NCBI RefSeq assembly: GCF_049800955.1
Contig: NZ_JBNAGA010000001.1
Location: 992,001-1,056,000 of the forward strand
Direction of reading: 5' to 3'
DNA length: 64,000 nt
Origin: JAKVBH01 sp049800955
GTDB lineage: Bacteria; Pseudomonadota; Alphaproteobacteria; Rhodobacterales; Rhodobacteraceae
Part shown: positions 43,098 to 52,478 of the stretch, one piece after another
Layout of the letters: the number at the start of each line of letters is the position of its first letter
Position numbering within the stretch: the stretch's first letter is position 1
Made by a program: the position numbers and the translations under genes
Notes under the pieces: generated by a model
The model's input: the letters and a program-made list of their open reading frames with translations, nothing else
Databases searched by the model: none
Told to the model about the DNA's origin: nothing

Positions 43098-44483
43098 TCA
43101 GCTTTTCTTGCGGCGTCTGGCGGGTTGGGGGCGGACCTGGGTTTCGATGTGGTCATAAAGCAGGCTGGCGATGTCTTTTCCGGACGCTTTCTCGATGCCT
43201 TCCAGACCCGGTGAGGAATTGACCTCAAGCACTTTGGGGCCGTTTTCGGAGCGCAAGAGATCGACTCCGGCTAGGTTGAGGCCGAAGACCCGGGCCGCGC
43301 GCAGAGCTGTGTCGCGTTCTTCCCTCGAGATGCGCACGCGGGTTGCCTGACCGCCGCGATGCAGGTTCGAGCGGAAGTCACCCTCAGCGCCTGTGCGCTT
43401 CATGGAGGCCACGACTTTGCCGCCCACGATCAGGCACCGGATATCTTCGCCCGCGGCTTCCTTGACGAAATCCTGCACGAGGAAATTGGCCTTGAGGCCG
43501 CGAAAGGCATCGATCACGGATTCGGCGGCTTTCTTCGTCTCCGCCAGCACGACGCCTTTGCCCTGCGTGCTCTCCAGCAATTTCACGATCAACGGCGCGG
43601 TGCCAACAAGGCCGATGAGCGATGCGGTATCCTTGGGGGAGGCGGCAAAGGCCGTCTCTGGCATCCCAATGCGGTGACGCGCCATGAGCTGGTGCGCGAA
43701 GAGCTTGTCCCGGCTGGCCGTGATCCCTTGCGCGCCATTGATGCAATAGGTGCCGATGGTTTCGAATTGGCGGACGACAGCTGTGCCGTAGCTTGTGATG
43801 GACGCGCCGATGCGCGGGATCACAGCGTCATAGCGGGGCAGGCGCTTGCCATCGTAGTGTACCTCCGGGCTCTCGGCATTGATCGCCATGTAGCAGCGCG
43901 TTGTATCGATCACTTCGACGGAATGGCCGCGCGCCTCGCCCGCCTCGACGAAGCGCCGCGTGGAGTAGTTGTTTTCCCGGCTCAGGACTGCGATGCGCAG
44001 CGCGCGTTTGGGCGCGTCGGAGCGCAGCGTCCGAGAATGGTAGATGTCGAAATCCAGCTCGGGCTGCTGGAATTTTTCCGAGGGCACAACCGTGACATCC
44101 TCGTTGAGCGCCTGTCGGCCCAGCAGCATATGGTTGGACATGCCACGCCGGTCGGTCAGTGTGACTTCGATGGGCCAGGAGCGATCGCCCACACGCAGCT
44201 GCGTCTCAATAACAAAGCGCATCTCGCTTTCACCATTGGATGAGGTGATGTCACGCCGGTCCAGGATTTCGGCAGAACAGGCAATGGAGATGTCATCGCG
44301 CCCCGGGATTGGATGAACGGCGAAGCGCACTTTGGGCTTGGTGGCGGATCCAAACGTCTCAATGTCAAATGCGTGCAAGGCAGATGTGCGCGCGCCCGTG
44401 TCGACCTTGGCCCGGATGGCGGGAAGCCCGAGGTCGGGCAGGGCGACCCATTCTTCCCAGCCCAAATTCAATTTGTCTGTCAT
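43098..44483 (-). CDS. Fusion of RimB/ATP-dependent zinc-protease-like domain and RimK-type ATP-grasp ligase
   Basis: A 461-residue protein. Residues 1-145 match the putative ATP-dependent zinc protease family (LPDLGLPAIRAKVDTGARTS, retroviral-protease-like DTGA). Residues 165-445 are a RimK alpha-L-glutamate ligase with NNYSTRRFVEAGEARGH, the ATP-grasp blocks LIVKLLESTQGKGVVL, FLVQDFVKEAAGEDIRC and the Mg site VLEVNSSPGLEGIE. RimK adds glutamates to protein or peptide C termini. AAGGGAG precedes the chosen ATG; the frame runs 29 codons further upstream without support. Confidence 0.88.
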   Translation of the reverse strand: MTDKLNLGWEEWVALPDLGLPAIRAKVDTGARTSALHAFDIETFGSATKPKVRFAVHPIPGRDDISIACSAEILDRRDITSSNGESEMRFVIETQLRVGDRSWPIEVTLTDRRGMSNHMLLGRQALNEDVTVVPSEKFQQPELDFDIYHSRTLRSDAPKRALRIAVLSRENNYSTRRFVEAGEARGHSVEVIDTTRCYMAINAESPEVHYDGKRLPRYDAVIPRIGASITSYGTAVVRQFETIGTYCINGAQGITASRDKLFAHQLMARHRIGMPETAFAASPKDTASLIGLVGTAPLIVKLLESTQGKGVVLAETKKAAESVIDAFRGLKANFLVQDFVKEAAGEDIRCLIVGGKVVASMKRTGAEGDFRSNLHRGGQATRVRISREERDTALRAARVFGLNLAGVDLLRSENGPKVLEVNSSPGLEGIEKASGKDIASLLYDHIETQVRPQPARRRKKS

Positions 44484-44639
44484 GCGGCTCTCCCTTTGGT
44501 GCCAAGCTAACAAGGCTGGCGCTGTCGGCGCAACCGGATCGCCTTGGCGGGGATGGCTGAGCGGGGACAATATGCGCGAAAAAACGGCGCGTCCCGCTTG
44601 GGGAACGCGCCGTCTCAGACGTGCCTGTCTGTTTGCGCC

Positions 44640-45689
44640 CTAGCGCCGGATCAGGGTCGGCCAGCCGAAGAGGCTCGACATGGTAAACCGGTTCGGGTCG
44701 CTGTTGTTGGGATCTTCGCTGCGTCGCAGAACGAGCGGCAGGATCATGTTGGCCATCCGTCCGTGCTTGGGCACAATCGAGCCCGTGAACGGTTTGCGCT
44801 TGCTGATGAGCGGGATCGGGAAATTGGCCATACGCGCATGGCGCTCGAAGGCAAAGTTGTCCTTGGGCTTGCGATCGCTCAACAGGTTGATCGGGAAATT
44901 GGCCATCCGTGGGCCGCCGGGTATCAGCGCTGTCGGCTCGACCTTGTCGCTTAGAAGCAGCGGGAAGGGCCATTTGGCCATACGACCATGGCGGTGAATG
45001 GCCATCCGGTCCGAAGGCTTGCGCTTGCTCAGAAGCGGCAGGAACAGGTTTGCCATCCGCGCATGACGCGGGAAGGCGAAGCGGTCCTTGGGCTTGCGGC
45101 GGGAGATCAGCGGCAGCGGGAAGTTTGCCATTCGCGCGTGGCGCGGGAAAATAGAGGCGTTCCCCGGCTTTCTGCGGCTGATCAGCGGCAGCGGGAAATT
45201 GGCCATACGCGCATGTTCGGGGAAGATCGAACCGGTCAGCGGTTTTCTGCGGCTGATCAGCGGAATGGGCCAGTTGGCCATATGGAATGTGTTGGAATCT
45301 CCGTCCCGCGCACCGGCAAGGATGAGGGGATGGCCGCGCAACACGGATGGGGCGTGCGAGCCTTCATCGCCAACGGTGACCTCCTCAACCAGGCCCTTGA
45401 GATCCGCCGCGCCCATTTCCGCCATGACATCGCGGGTGATTTGCGCCACGCCGAGAGGCTTGAAGCCCGCGCGGACGAGCAACACAGCGCCGCCCTTGGC
45501 CAGGCGTTTTTTGTATTCCGCCGCGGTTTTCGTCTCGACGCCATGGGCAGATTCCAGCGCAGCCGCGCCAGCATCGCCTGTGTAGAGCGAGATGATCCGC
45601 TTGGGTAATCCTTGTCCGAGGTAGAGCTCGCTGCGCACCGCATGTGCTGTCGAGACATCGTCAAAATACCGCGTGATGACTTTTGTCAT
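44640..45689 (-). CDS. Stress-protein-like domain plus eight tandem 25-residue repeats
   Basis: A 349-residue protein with no signal peptide. Residues 1-100 resemble the N-terminal domain of general stress protein 17M/YflT (ITRYFDDVSTAHAVRSEL, a small alpha/beta fold). Residues 137-336 are eight repeats in exact 25-residue register, Met at 137, 162, 187, 212, 237, 262, 287 and 312. The consensus is RMANFPLPLISRRKP, then a variable part ending FPRHA. A half repeat (MSSLFGWPTLIRR) starts at 337 and ends the protein. The repeats are basic and proline-rich with RRKP/KRKP sites. AAGGA precedes the ATG. I do not know a function. It has a long regulatory region shared with tgt. Confidence 0.8.
   Translation of the reverse strand: MTKVITRYFDDVSTAHAVRSELYLGQGLPKRIISLYTGDAGAAALESAHGVETKTAAEYKKRLAKGGAVLLVRAGFKPLGVAQITRDVMAEMGAADLKGLVEEVTVGDEGSHAPSVLRGHPLILAGARDGDSNTFHMANWPIPLISRRKPLTGSIFPEHARMANFPLPLISRRKPGNASIFPRHARMANFPLPLISRRKPKDRFAFPRHARMANLFLPLLSKRKPSDRMAIHRHGRMAKWPFPLLLSDKVEPTALIPGGPRMANFPINLLSDRKPKDNFAFERHARMANFPIPLISKRKPFTGSIVPKHGRMANMILPLVLRRSEDPNNSDPNRFTMSSLFGWPTLIRR
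44682..45281 (-). repeat. Eight 75-bp in-frame tandem repeats
   Basis: The DNA encoding residues 137-336 of the preceding protein repeats every 75 bp. Recurrent plus-strand blocks are AAATTGGCCATACGCGCATG and CTGATCAGCGG. Units 1-3 are most alike, and units 5 and 8 the most diverged, which fits old internal duplication with selection for frame and length. Confidence 0.85.
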
Positions 45690-45850
45690 TGTCAATCCTT
45701 TCGACCGGGGGGCGCGCCCCGGGCATATCTTGAGGGACGACGCTTCCATGTTTCTTGGCGACTGGTTGCATCAGCGGCTACACTGCAAAGACCTGTCTAC
45801 CTGTTGTGTCGGCCAACCCACCGATAAGGAATCTAGCCCCTATATTGTCA

Positions 45851-45864
45851 GTGTCAAATGACAC
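45851..45864. promoter_or_regulatory. Candidate operator GTGTCA-AA-TGACAC
   Basis: A perfect 6+2+6 palindrome in the divergent region between the repeat protein and tgt. TGTCA half-sites recur at 45846 and near 45872, giving three direct and one inverted copy within 32 bp. The cognate regulator is unknown. Confidence 0.4.
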
Positions 45865-45978
45865 AATCAAGTGTCAAGTTTGCGGTACATATGCGGGCGC
45901 CGCGCACAATTGTGTAAACTTGGCAGGGTCGTCCTTTTGGGGGGTGAATTGTCTGTGATCGAGCGCTAGGAGAGGCGC

Positions 45979-47106
45979 ATGAAACAGACGTCTTTTGACC
46001 TCCATGCCACGGATGGCCGCGCGCGGACCGGGCAGATCAACACGCCACGCGGGGTGATCCGCACCCCTGCGTTCATGCCCGTGGGGACAGCGGCAACGGT
46101 CAAGGCGATGATGCCTGAAAGCGTTGCCGCGACGGGGGCTGATATCCTGCTGGGCAACACCTATCACCTGATGCTGCGCCCGAGTGCGGAGCGCATTGAT
46201 GCGCTGGGTGGGCTGCATCGGTTCATGAACTGGGACAAGCCCATCCTCACGGATTCCGGCGGCTTTCAGGTCATGAGCCTTGCCGGGTTGCGCAAACTGA
46301 CCGAGGAAGGCGTGCGTTTCAAATCGCATATCGATGGCTCGCAACATATGCTGAGCCCTGAGCGCTCGATGGAGATCCAGAAGCTGCTGGGCTCGGACAT
46401 TGTCATGTGCTTCGACGAATGCCCCGCATTGCCCGCAGAGCGCGACAGGATTGCCGAGAGCATGGAGCTCTCCATGCGATGGGCGGCGCGCTCCAGAGAG
46501 GCGTTTGGCGACAGGCCGGGGCACATGCTCTTTGGCATTCAACAAGGCGGGCTCGAAGTAGATCTGCGCGGCCAAAGCGCTGAGGCGCTGCGCGAGATCG
46601 GCTTTGATGGCTATGCCGTGGGCGGTCTGGCGGTGGGCGAGGGGCAGGCGGCCATGTTCGGCTGCCTTGACTATGCGCCTGAGCAACTGCCCCGGGACAA
46701 GCCGCGCTACCTCATGGGCGTGGGCAAGCCCGATGACATCGTGGGTGCTGTGGCGCGCGGGATTGATATGATGGATTGCGTGCTGCCCTCGCGCTCAGGG
46801 CGGACAGGGCAGGTCTTCACGCGCCGCGGCGTCGTCAACATCAAGAATGCCCGCCATGCCGATGATCCGCGCCCGCTGGATGAAGATTGCACATGCCCGG
46901 CCTGCAGCAATTATTCCCGCGCCTATCTGCACCATGTCTTCCGCGCGCAAGAGATGATCTCCGGCATGCTGCTGACGTGGCATAACCTGCACTATTATCA
47001 GGAGATCATGGCGGGCATGCGCGCGGCCATTGCCAAAGGCCGGTTCGAGGCCTGGCAGAAGACGTTCCATGATGGGCGCGCGCAAGGCGATATCGAGCCT
47101 TTGTAG
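45979..47106 (+). CDS. tgt: tRNA-guanine transglycosylase (queuine tRNA-ribosyltransferase)
   Basis: A 375-residue TIM-barrel enzyme exchanging guanine-34 for preQ1 in tRNAs with GUN anticodons. Catalytic Asp regions are ILTDSGGFQVMSL and GIDMMDCVLPSRSGRTGQ. Zinc ligands are in DCTCPACSNYSRAYLHH. AGGAGAGGC precedes the ATG. No other queuosine genes are adjacent. Confidence 0.96.
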   Translation: MKQTSFDLHATDGRARTGQINTPRGVIRTPAFMPVGTAATVKAMMPESVAATGADILLGNTYHLMLRPSAERIDALGGLHRFMNWDKPILTDSGGFQVMSLAGLRKLTEEGVRFKSHIDGSQHMLSPERSMEIQKLLGSDIVMCFDECPALPAERDRIAESMELSMRWAARSREAFGDRPGHMLFGIQQGGLEVDLRGQSAEALREIGFDGYAVGGLAVGEGQAAMFGCLDYAPEQLPRDKPRYLMGVGKPDDIVGAVARGIDMMDCVLPSRSGRTGQVFTRRGVVNIKNARHADDPRPLDEDCTCPACSNYSRAYLHHVFRAQEMISGMLLTWHNLHYYQEIMAGMRAAIAKGRFEAWQKTFHDGRAQGDIEPL

Positions 47107-47357
47107 CCAATTCGTTTCGATAACAGTGGCGTATACTCGTCAATGCGTGGCGTAGGTCGTCAATTCTTCCCGCCAACTGATATTGTTTCCGATTTTGCAA
47201 CACATGCATTGAACTGGAGGAGAAAACCAAACGAACTCCGGGCGATACGCGTTGATTCCGTCGGTCATAGCGCAAAAATCACAATGTCGTGTGGACATGG
47301 AAGCCAAGTTAATTCATCATGTGGTCGTTAATTTTAACCTTAATCTTGGAGGGTAAC

Positions 47358-47939
47358 ATGATTAAGACATCCTTGATTGGCGCTTTTTTGATAGCAACGG
47401 CTGGCGCTGCAAGTGCAGCAACCGTGGACCTTATCGGCGACAAAGATTGCTTCGGGACCAATGACGTTTGCGTGGAAGACGGAACGACATGGCTGCCGGG
47501 TGGCTGGAGCGCGGTAACGCAGGACGGGCTTGATCCAACTTTTATGGATATTACCACAAACGGTGGCTCCGCAAGCTGGACACATTCCTACGCTGCAGGA
47601 ACCTATAGCTCGGCATCTTTGTCTTTCCGCACTGCAGGGATCGCAGATATTGCGGGTCCTTACGATGTGTTGGTGGATGGGGTAAAAGTCGGCGAGATGC
47701 CACTTGACGGCTCCGGGCATATTCTGGTCGAAACTTTCACATTTGCTGTGGACACGGCCTTGGTGAATGACGGGGCCGCAACTGTGAGTTTCGTAGTCGA
47801 CGGCGTCGATACTTGGGCTATCGACTATTCCGAACTCACGCTTGGAATGACCACGGCGCCTGTCCCGCTGCCAGCAGGTTTGCCTCTGCTTTTGGCGGGC
47901 TTGGGTGGCTTGGCGCTTGTGCGTCGTCGCAGCGCCTAA
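47358..47939 (+). CDS. VPLPA-CTERM sorting-domain surface protein
   Basis: A 193-residue secreted protein: signal peptide cleaved near GAASAA, a beta-rich body (one Cys pair, DCFGTNDVC) and the C-terminal signal VPLPAGLPLLLAGLGGLAL followed by VRRR. GGAGGG precedes the ATG at 47358; an upstream in-frame Met is not supported. It has its own terminator. It is the second VPLPA-CTERM gene in the window, 8 kb from the first. Confidence 0.88.
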   Translation: MIKTSLIGAFLIATAGAASAATVDLIGDKDCFGTNDVCVEDGTTWLPGGWSAVTQDGLDPTFMDITTNGGSASWTHSYAAGTYSSASLSFRTAGIADIAGPYDVLVDGVKVGEMPLDGSGHILVETFTFAVDTALVNDGAATVSFVVDGVDTWAIDYSELTLGMTTAPVPLPAGLPLLLAGLGGLALVRRRSA

Positions 47940-47968
47940 AAAAATCGCGCCATTGATCGAAAATGAAG

Positions 47969-47995
47969 GCTGCGCCCATCGGGCGCAGCTTTTTT
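47969..47995 (+). terminator. Terminator of the VPLPA-CTERM gene
   Basis: GCTGCGCCC-ATC-GGGCGCAGC is a perfect 9-bp stem followed by TTTTTT. Confidence 0.92.
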
Positions 47996-48371
47996 GTTGA
48001 AAAATCGATGTGACTGACGGGCCCGGGTCAGGAATACCTTAATAGCCTGTTCATTTTTTGCGTCCTATCCTCGCGTCGTTATCTGGGGAGATACACGATG
48101 CATTTTGCCATATTTACTGCAAGTTGGTGCGCCGTGGCGGCGTTAGCCGTGGTTGTAATTTGAGAAACGCTGGCGTCCGGCTTCATTTGTCGCGCCGCTC
48201 GCCGTTTTGTCACCTTGCAGGGAGGGGCACGCCCGCTATTGTCTCGCCCAAGCCGATGGGAGGTTGAATTCGCCTGCAACCAGCCCCACGTTAACCCTCC
48301 TGTAAGGAGTGGGCCGAGCGCTGCCGCAGATGTGGGGCCAGAGCCTGCTTGCCAATAACAAGGATAAGAGC
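47996..48371. other. 376-bp gene-less stretch before lon
   Basis: Between the terminator and the lon start I see no credible reading frame; short frames on both strands lack ribosome-binding sites and normal codon use. It should hold the lon promoter. I cannot assign a heat-shock (RpoH) promoter with confidence. Confidence 0.5.
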
Positions 48372-50777
48372 ATGCAAGACCCCCTCAATGCTTCCTACCC
48401 GGTGCTTCCGCTTCGGGATATCGTCGTCTTTCCGCATATGATCGTGCCGCTGTTTGTCGGGCGAGAGAAGTCGGTCAAGGCGCTGGAAGAAGTGATGTCG
48501 GATGACAAGCAGATCCTGCTTGCCTCGCAAATTGACCCCGCAGAGGATGATCCGGAAACATCGGGCATCTACAAAGCCGGTGTTCTGGCCAACGTATTGC
48601 AATTGCTGAAACTTCCCGACGGAACCGTGAAGGTTCTCGTGGAGGGGCAAGCGCGCGTGCGGATCACCGAGTACCACGAAAACCCGGTTTTCTTTGAAGC
48701 TTCTTGCGAGTATTTGACTGAGATGCCCGGCGATCAGGCGAGCCTGACGGCGCTGGTGCGCACTGTGGGCGCCGAGTTTGAGCGCTACTCCAAGGTCAAG
48801 AAGAACATCCCCGAGGAAGCCTTGGCGTCCGTGGCGGAGACAACAGAGCCCGCCAAACTGGCCGATCTCGTTGCCGGACATTTGGGGATCGAGGTGGATC
48901 AGAAGCAGGATCTTCTGGAAACGCTCTCAATCTCTGAGCGGCTGGAGAAAGTCTACGGCCTGATGCAGGGTGAAATGTCTGTTCTGCAGGTCGAGAAAAA
49001 GATCAAAACCCGCGTTAAATCCCAGATGGAGCGGACCCAGCGTGAGTATTATCTGAATGAGCAGATGAAGGCCATTCAGAAGGAATTGGGTGACGGTGAG
49101 GACGGCTCCAACGAGATCGCGGAGCTGGAAGAGAAAATCAACGGAACCAAGCTGTCCAAAGAAGCCAAGGAAAAGGCTGAGGGCGAGCTGAAAAAGCTCA
49201 AGAACATGAGTCCGATGTCCGCCGAGGCGACCGTTGTGCGCAACTATCTCGACTGGATGCTGTCTATCCCATGGGGCACGAAAAGCCGGGTCAAGAAAGA
49301 CCTCGGTCGTGCGCAGGATATTCTGGATGCCGATCACTACGGGTTGGACAAGGTCAAGGAGCGGATTGTCGAGTATCTTGCGGTGCAGCAGCGCTCCAAG
49401 AAGCTCAAGGGCCCGATCATGTGCCTTGTTGGGCCTCCGGGTGTGGGCAAAACCTCGCTCGGCAAATCCGTCGCCAAAGCCACGGGACGCGAATTCATTC
49501 GCATCTCGCTGGGCGGTGTGCGCGATGAGAGCGAAATTCGCGGCCATCGCCGGACCTATATCGGCTCCATGCCCGGCAAGATCATTCAGGCACTGAAAAA
49601 GGCCAAGACAACGAACCCCCTCATCCTGCTCGACGAGATTGACAAGATGGGACAGGATTTCCGCGGTGATCCGGCGTCTGCCATGCTGGAAGTGCTTGAT
49701 CCGGAACAAAACTCCACCTTCGTCGATCATTACCTCGAGGTGGAGTATGATCTGTCAAATGTGATGTTCCTGACGACCTCCAACTCCTACAACATGCCGG
49801 GCCCGCTTCTGGACCGGATGGAGATAATCCCGCTTGCAGGCTACACCGAAGACGAGAAGGTGCAGATCGCCAAGCGTCACCTCATCTCCAAACAGGTTAA
49901 AAACCATGGCCTCAAGGAGAAAGAGTTTACCCTGACCGATGACGGCCTGACCGATATCGTGCGCTACTACACGCGAGAGGCTGGTGTGCGGAACCTGGAG
50001 CGCGAGATCGCCAAGATCGCCCGCAAGGCGGTCACCAAGATCGTCCGAAAGGAGAGCGATACCGTTGAGGTCACGCCCGACAACCTCGACGATTTCCTTG
50101 GCGTGAAGAAACATCGCTTTGGGCTTGCAGAGGATGAGAACCAGATCGGTGTTGTGACAGGATTGGCCTATACGTCCGTGGGCGGTGATCTGTTGCATAT
50201 CGAGGCGCTCAGCCTGCCCGGGAAGGGCCGGATGAAAACCACCGGCAAGCTTGGCGATGTGATGAAGGAGAGCATCGACGCGGCGTCGAGCTATGTGCGC
50301 TCGATCGCACCTGAGATCGGGGTCAAGCCGCCCAAGTTCGACAAGATCGACATTCACGTGCACGTCCCGGACGGGGCGACACCAAAGGACGGGCCATCGG
50401 CCGGTCTGGCCATGGTGACGTCCATTGTCTCCGTGCTCACGGGTATCCCCGTGCGCAAAGACATCGCGATGACGGGTGAGGTGAGCCTGCGTGGGAACGC
50501 GATGCCAATCGGCGGTCTGAAGGAGAAGCTGCTGGCGGCCTTGCGTGGCGGGATCAAAACGGTCCTCATTCCGGAAGAGAATGAAAAAGACCTCGCCGAG
50601 ATCCCGGACAACGTGAAAGACGGGCTGGAGCTGATCCCTGTCAAACATGTGTCCGAAGTGCTGGAGCTTGCTTTGACGGCCAAACCTGAAGCCATTGAAT
50701 GGGACGCGGAAGCCGAAGAAGCCGCCCTCGCGGCCAAGGGTGATGCGGCTGCAGGAGATCGACCCGTGGCCCACTGA
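48372..50777 (+). CDS. lon: ATP-dependent protease Lon
   Basis: An 801-residue hexameric AAA+ serine protease degrading misfolded and regulatory proteins. The LON substrate-binding domain starts at YPVLPLRDIVVFPHMIVPL. The AAA+ module has Walker A VGPPGVGKTSLGKS and Walker B LILLDEIDK, and the peptidase domain has Ser in PKDGPSAGLAM and Lys in GGLKEKLLAA. AAGGA precedes the ATG at 48372; the frame opens 21 codons earlier without support. Confidence 0.97.
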   Translation: MQDPLNASYPVLPLRDIVVFPHMIVPLFVGREKSVKALEEVMSDDKQILLASQIDPAEDDPETSGIYKAGVLANVLQLLKLPDGTVKVLVEGQARVRITEYHENPVFFEASCEYLTEMPGDQASLTALVRTVGAEFERYSKVKKNIPEEALASVAETTEPAKLADLVAGHLGIEVDQKQDLLETLSISERLEKVYGLMQGEMSVLQVEKKIKTRVKSQMERTQREYYLNEQMKAIQKELGDGEDGSNEIAELEEKINGTKLSKEAKEKAEGELKKLKNMSPMSAEATVVRNYLDWMLSIPWGTKSRVKKDLGRAQDILDADHYGLDKVKERIVEYLAVQQRSKKLKGPIMCLVGPPGVGKTSLGKSVAKATGREFIRISLGGVRDESEIRGHRRTYIGSMPGKIIQALKKAKTTNPLILLDEIDKMGQDFRGDPASAMLEVLDPEQNSTFVDHYLEVEYDLSNVMFLTTSNSYNMPGPLLDRMEIIPLAGYTEDEKVQIAKRHLISKQVKNHGLKEKEFTLTDDGLTDIVRYYTREAGVRNLEREIAKIARKAVTKIVRKESDTVEVTPDNLDDFLGVKKHRFGLAEDENQIGVVTGLAYTSVGGDLLHIEALSLPGKGRMKTTGKLGDVMKESIDAASSYVRSIAPEIGVKPPKFDKIDIHVHVPDGATPKDGPSAGLAMVTSIVSVLTGIPVRKDIAMTGEVSLRGNAMPIGGLKEKLLAALRGGIKTVLIPEENEKDLAEIPDNVKDGLELIPVKHVSEVLELALTAKPEAIEWDAEAEEAALAAKGDAAAGDRPVAH

Positions 50778-50859
50778 AGCACTTCGACGGAAACGTGATG
50801 CACAGTTTTCGCGAAGTGCTTTAAGGCGCTGAGGTAACAACACACCGAGAAGACAGACA

Positions 50860-50888
50860 GGGGCGCAGCAAAGCGCCCCTTTTCCTTT
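50860..50888 (+). terminator. Terminator of lon
   Basis: GGGGCGC-AGCAAA-GCGCCCC is followed by TTTTCCTTT. A second, longer-looped hairpin with 10-bp arms (AAGCACTTCG / CGAAGTGCTT) lies just before it at about 50777-50821. Confidence 0.85.
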
Positions 50889-51014
50889 GGGGACATCAAC
50901 CGTGACGTTTCGGTAGCCGTCCCGACGCGTCATGAGGCGAACGTTGAAAAACAACCAAGGGGTGTTATGATTCGATGAGCCTCGCCACCAAAACCAACAA
51001 AAAGAGCAGATCCC

Positions 51015-51548
51015 ATGGCACCGCGAAAAACCAAAACAACGACGTCCACCAGCTCCAAGGCGCGCAAGGCGCCAAAAACCCCGGCCAAATCAGACACGGG
51101 CCAATCCCCCGCGTCCGAAAAAGCGCCGGCGCCGCGCGTGAAATCCAAGGCCGCAGGGCCCGTGCGCATTGCCAAGGTGCCGGCGCCAGAGCCCAAGACA
51201 CACGCGCCGAAAGCGCAAGGGGCGAGCACTCCCACGACGCCGGTCGTTGTGGCCGACACCCCGCTCCACACCACGGCGGCGGCATTGCGCAAACAAGAGC
51301 TCATGGAAAAAGTTGTCCAACGCTCCGGCGTCAAAAAGCGCGATGCAAAACCGGTTATTGAAGCGATGCTCGAGGTCTTGGGCGATGCCCTGCAAGAAGG
51401 GCGTGAGTTAAAGCTCGAACCCTTTGGCAAGACCAAGACGACGCGGGTCAAGCAACGCGCAGGCGTCAAGGTCTCTGTTGTGAAGCTCCGCCAGCGCACC
51501 GAGGGTCCCAAGAACCAGAATCCCCCTCTTGCGCCAGCAGCGGAGTAA
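51015..51548 (+). CDS. HU/IHF-like DNA-binding protein with long basic Ala/Pro/Lys N-terminal tail
   Basis: A 177-residue protein. Residues 1-90 form a disordered tail rich in Lys, Ala, Pro and Thr (RKTKTTTSTSSKARKAPK…), like histone-H1-type tails. Residues 92-165 resemble the HU/IHF fold (LRKQELMEKVVQRSGVKKRD, then LKLEPFGKTKTTRVKQR), though the canonical HU arm is shortened. It may act as a nucleoid or DNA-compacting protein. It lies between lon and tRNA-Val. Confidence 0.75.
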   Translation: MAPRKTKTTTSTSSKARKAPKTPAKSDTGQSPASEKAPAPRVKSKAAGPVRIAKVPAPEPKTHAPKAQGASTPTTPVVVADTPLHTTAAALRKQELMEKVVQRSGVKKRDAKPVIEAMLEVLGDALQEGRELKLEPFGKTKTTRVKQRAGVKVSVVKLRQRTEGPKNQNPPLAPAAE

Positions 51549-51569
51549 TTGTATCAGCGCGCCTACGGC

Positions 51570-51644
51570 GGGTGATTAGCTCAGTGGTAGAGCGCTTCGT
51601 TCACATCGAAGATGTCAGGAGTTCGAATCTCTTATCACCCACCA
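51570..51644 (+). tRNA. tRNA-Val (anticodon CAC)
   Basis: 75 bases with encoded CCA. The acceptor stem GGGTGAT pairs with ATCACCC, the anticodon stem CTTCG / CGAAG has loop TTCACAT, and GTTCGAAT is the T-loop. It is nearly identical to the tRNA at 52325. Confidence 0.97.
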
Positions 51645-51705
51645 TCAGCCTTCCCATCGCCGTGAGACGGGGAGGCTGCGATCGTTTTTCCCAAGCGAGA
51701 AAATC

Positions 51706-52278
51706 ATGACCTTTCAACCCATTCTCGTCCTGCGACACGGTGAAACGGAATGGAATGCGGAAGGCCGCTGGCAAGGCGCGTCGAATTCACCTCTCACGGC
51801 GCTAGGGCGCGCTCAGGCTGAGGCGCAGGGGCGCATTTTGAGTGCGCTCGATCTTTCGCTTTACGATATCCGCGTGAGCCCGCAAGGGCGTGCGTTTCAG
51901 ACAGCGGGCATCGCGCTCGCGGGTCTCGTGCAAAACCTGCATACCGACACACGGCTCAGGGAAATTGGCGTGGGCGCATGGACTGGCAAGGTCCGCGCTG
52001 AGATGCAGGCGGTGGGCGAGGTCCGCGAAGACACGCCCGACGGCCCTTTGGCGCTCTATGACTTTGCGCCGGGCGGGGAGGGCTTCAAGGCGTTGCGCGT
52101 CCGGTGCTTCGATTTTTTGAACGCGCTCGAAAACCCCACCATCTGCGTCACCCATGGCATCACATCGCGGATGTTGCGCGCCATCGCGATGGATTTGCCC
52201 ACGGCGGAAATTGGCAATTTGCCTGGGGGGCAGGGCGTGGTTTATGCCGTTGAGAATGGCGTGCACAGAAAGCTGTAG
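51706..52278 (+). CDS. Histidine phosphatase family protein
   Basis: A 190-residue phosphoglycerate-mutase-like phosphatase. The catalytic motif is LVLRHGETEWNAEGRWQG, and the second catalytic His lies in CVTHGITSRML. The length and lack of the dPGM inserts point to a small-molecule phosphatase, possibly CobC-like, rather than glycolytic mutase. It sits between two tRNA-Val genes. Confidence 0.88.
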   Translation: MTFQPILVLRHGETEWNAEGRWQGASNSPLTALGRAQAEAQGRILSALDLSLYDIRVSPQGRAFQTAGIALAGLVQNLHTDTRLREIGVGAWTGKVRAEMQAVGEVREDTPDGPLALYDFAPGGEGFKALRVRCFDFLNALENPTICVTHGITSRMLRAIAMDLPTAEIGNLPGGQGVVYAVENGVHRKL

Positions 52279-52324
52279 AGGGGTCTTGCAAGTCGTGGAG
52301 TGCTTGCATTACAAGGCGCGGAGC

Positions 52325-52400
<76 letters not shown>

Positions 52401-52478
52401 TTCCCCCTCCGATAGCCTGCCGGCGCGCCGAAACACAGGCGCTTGAGGGCTGATGGGTTGCGCCTCCTGCGCCGGTAC

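Noticed and set aside
42859..43158. Overlapping short frames on both strands between SRPBCC and the RimK fusion
   Set aside because: They are produced by the 158-bp palindrome and have no start signals.
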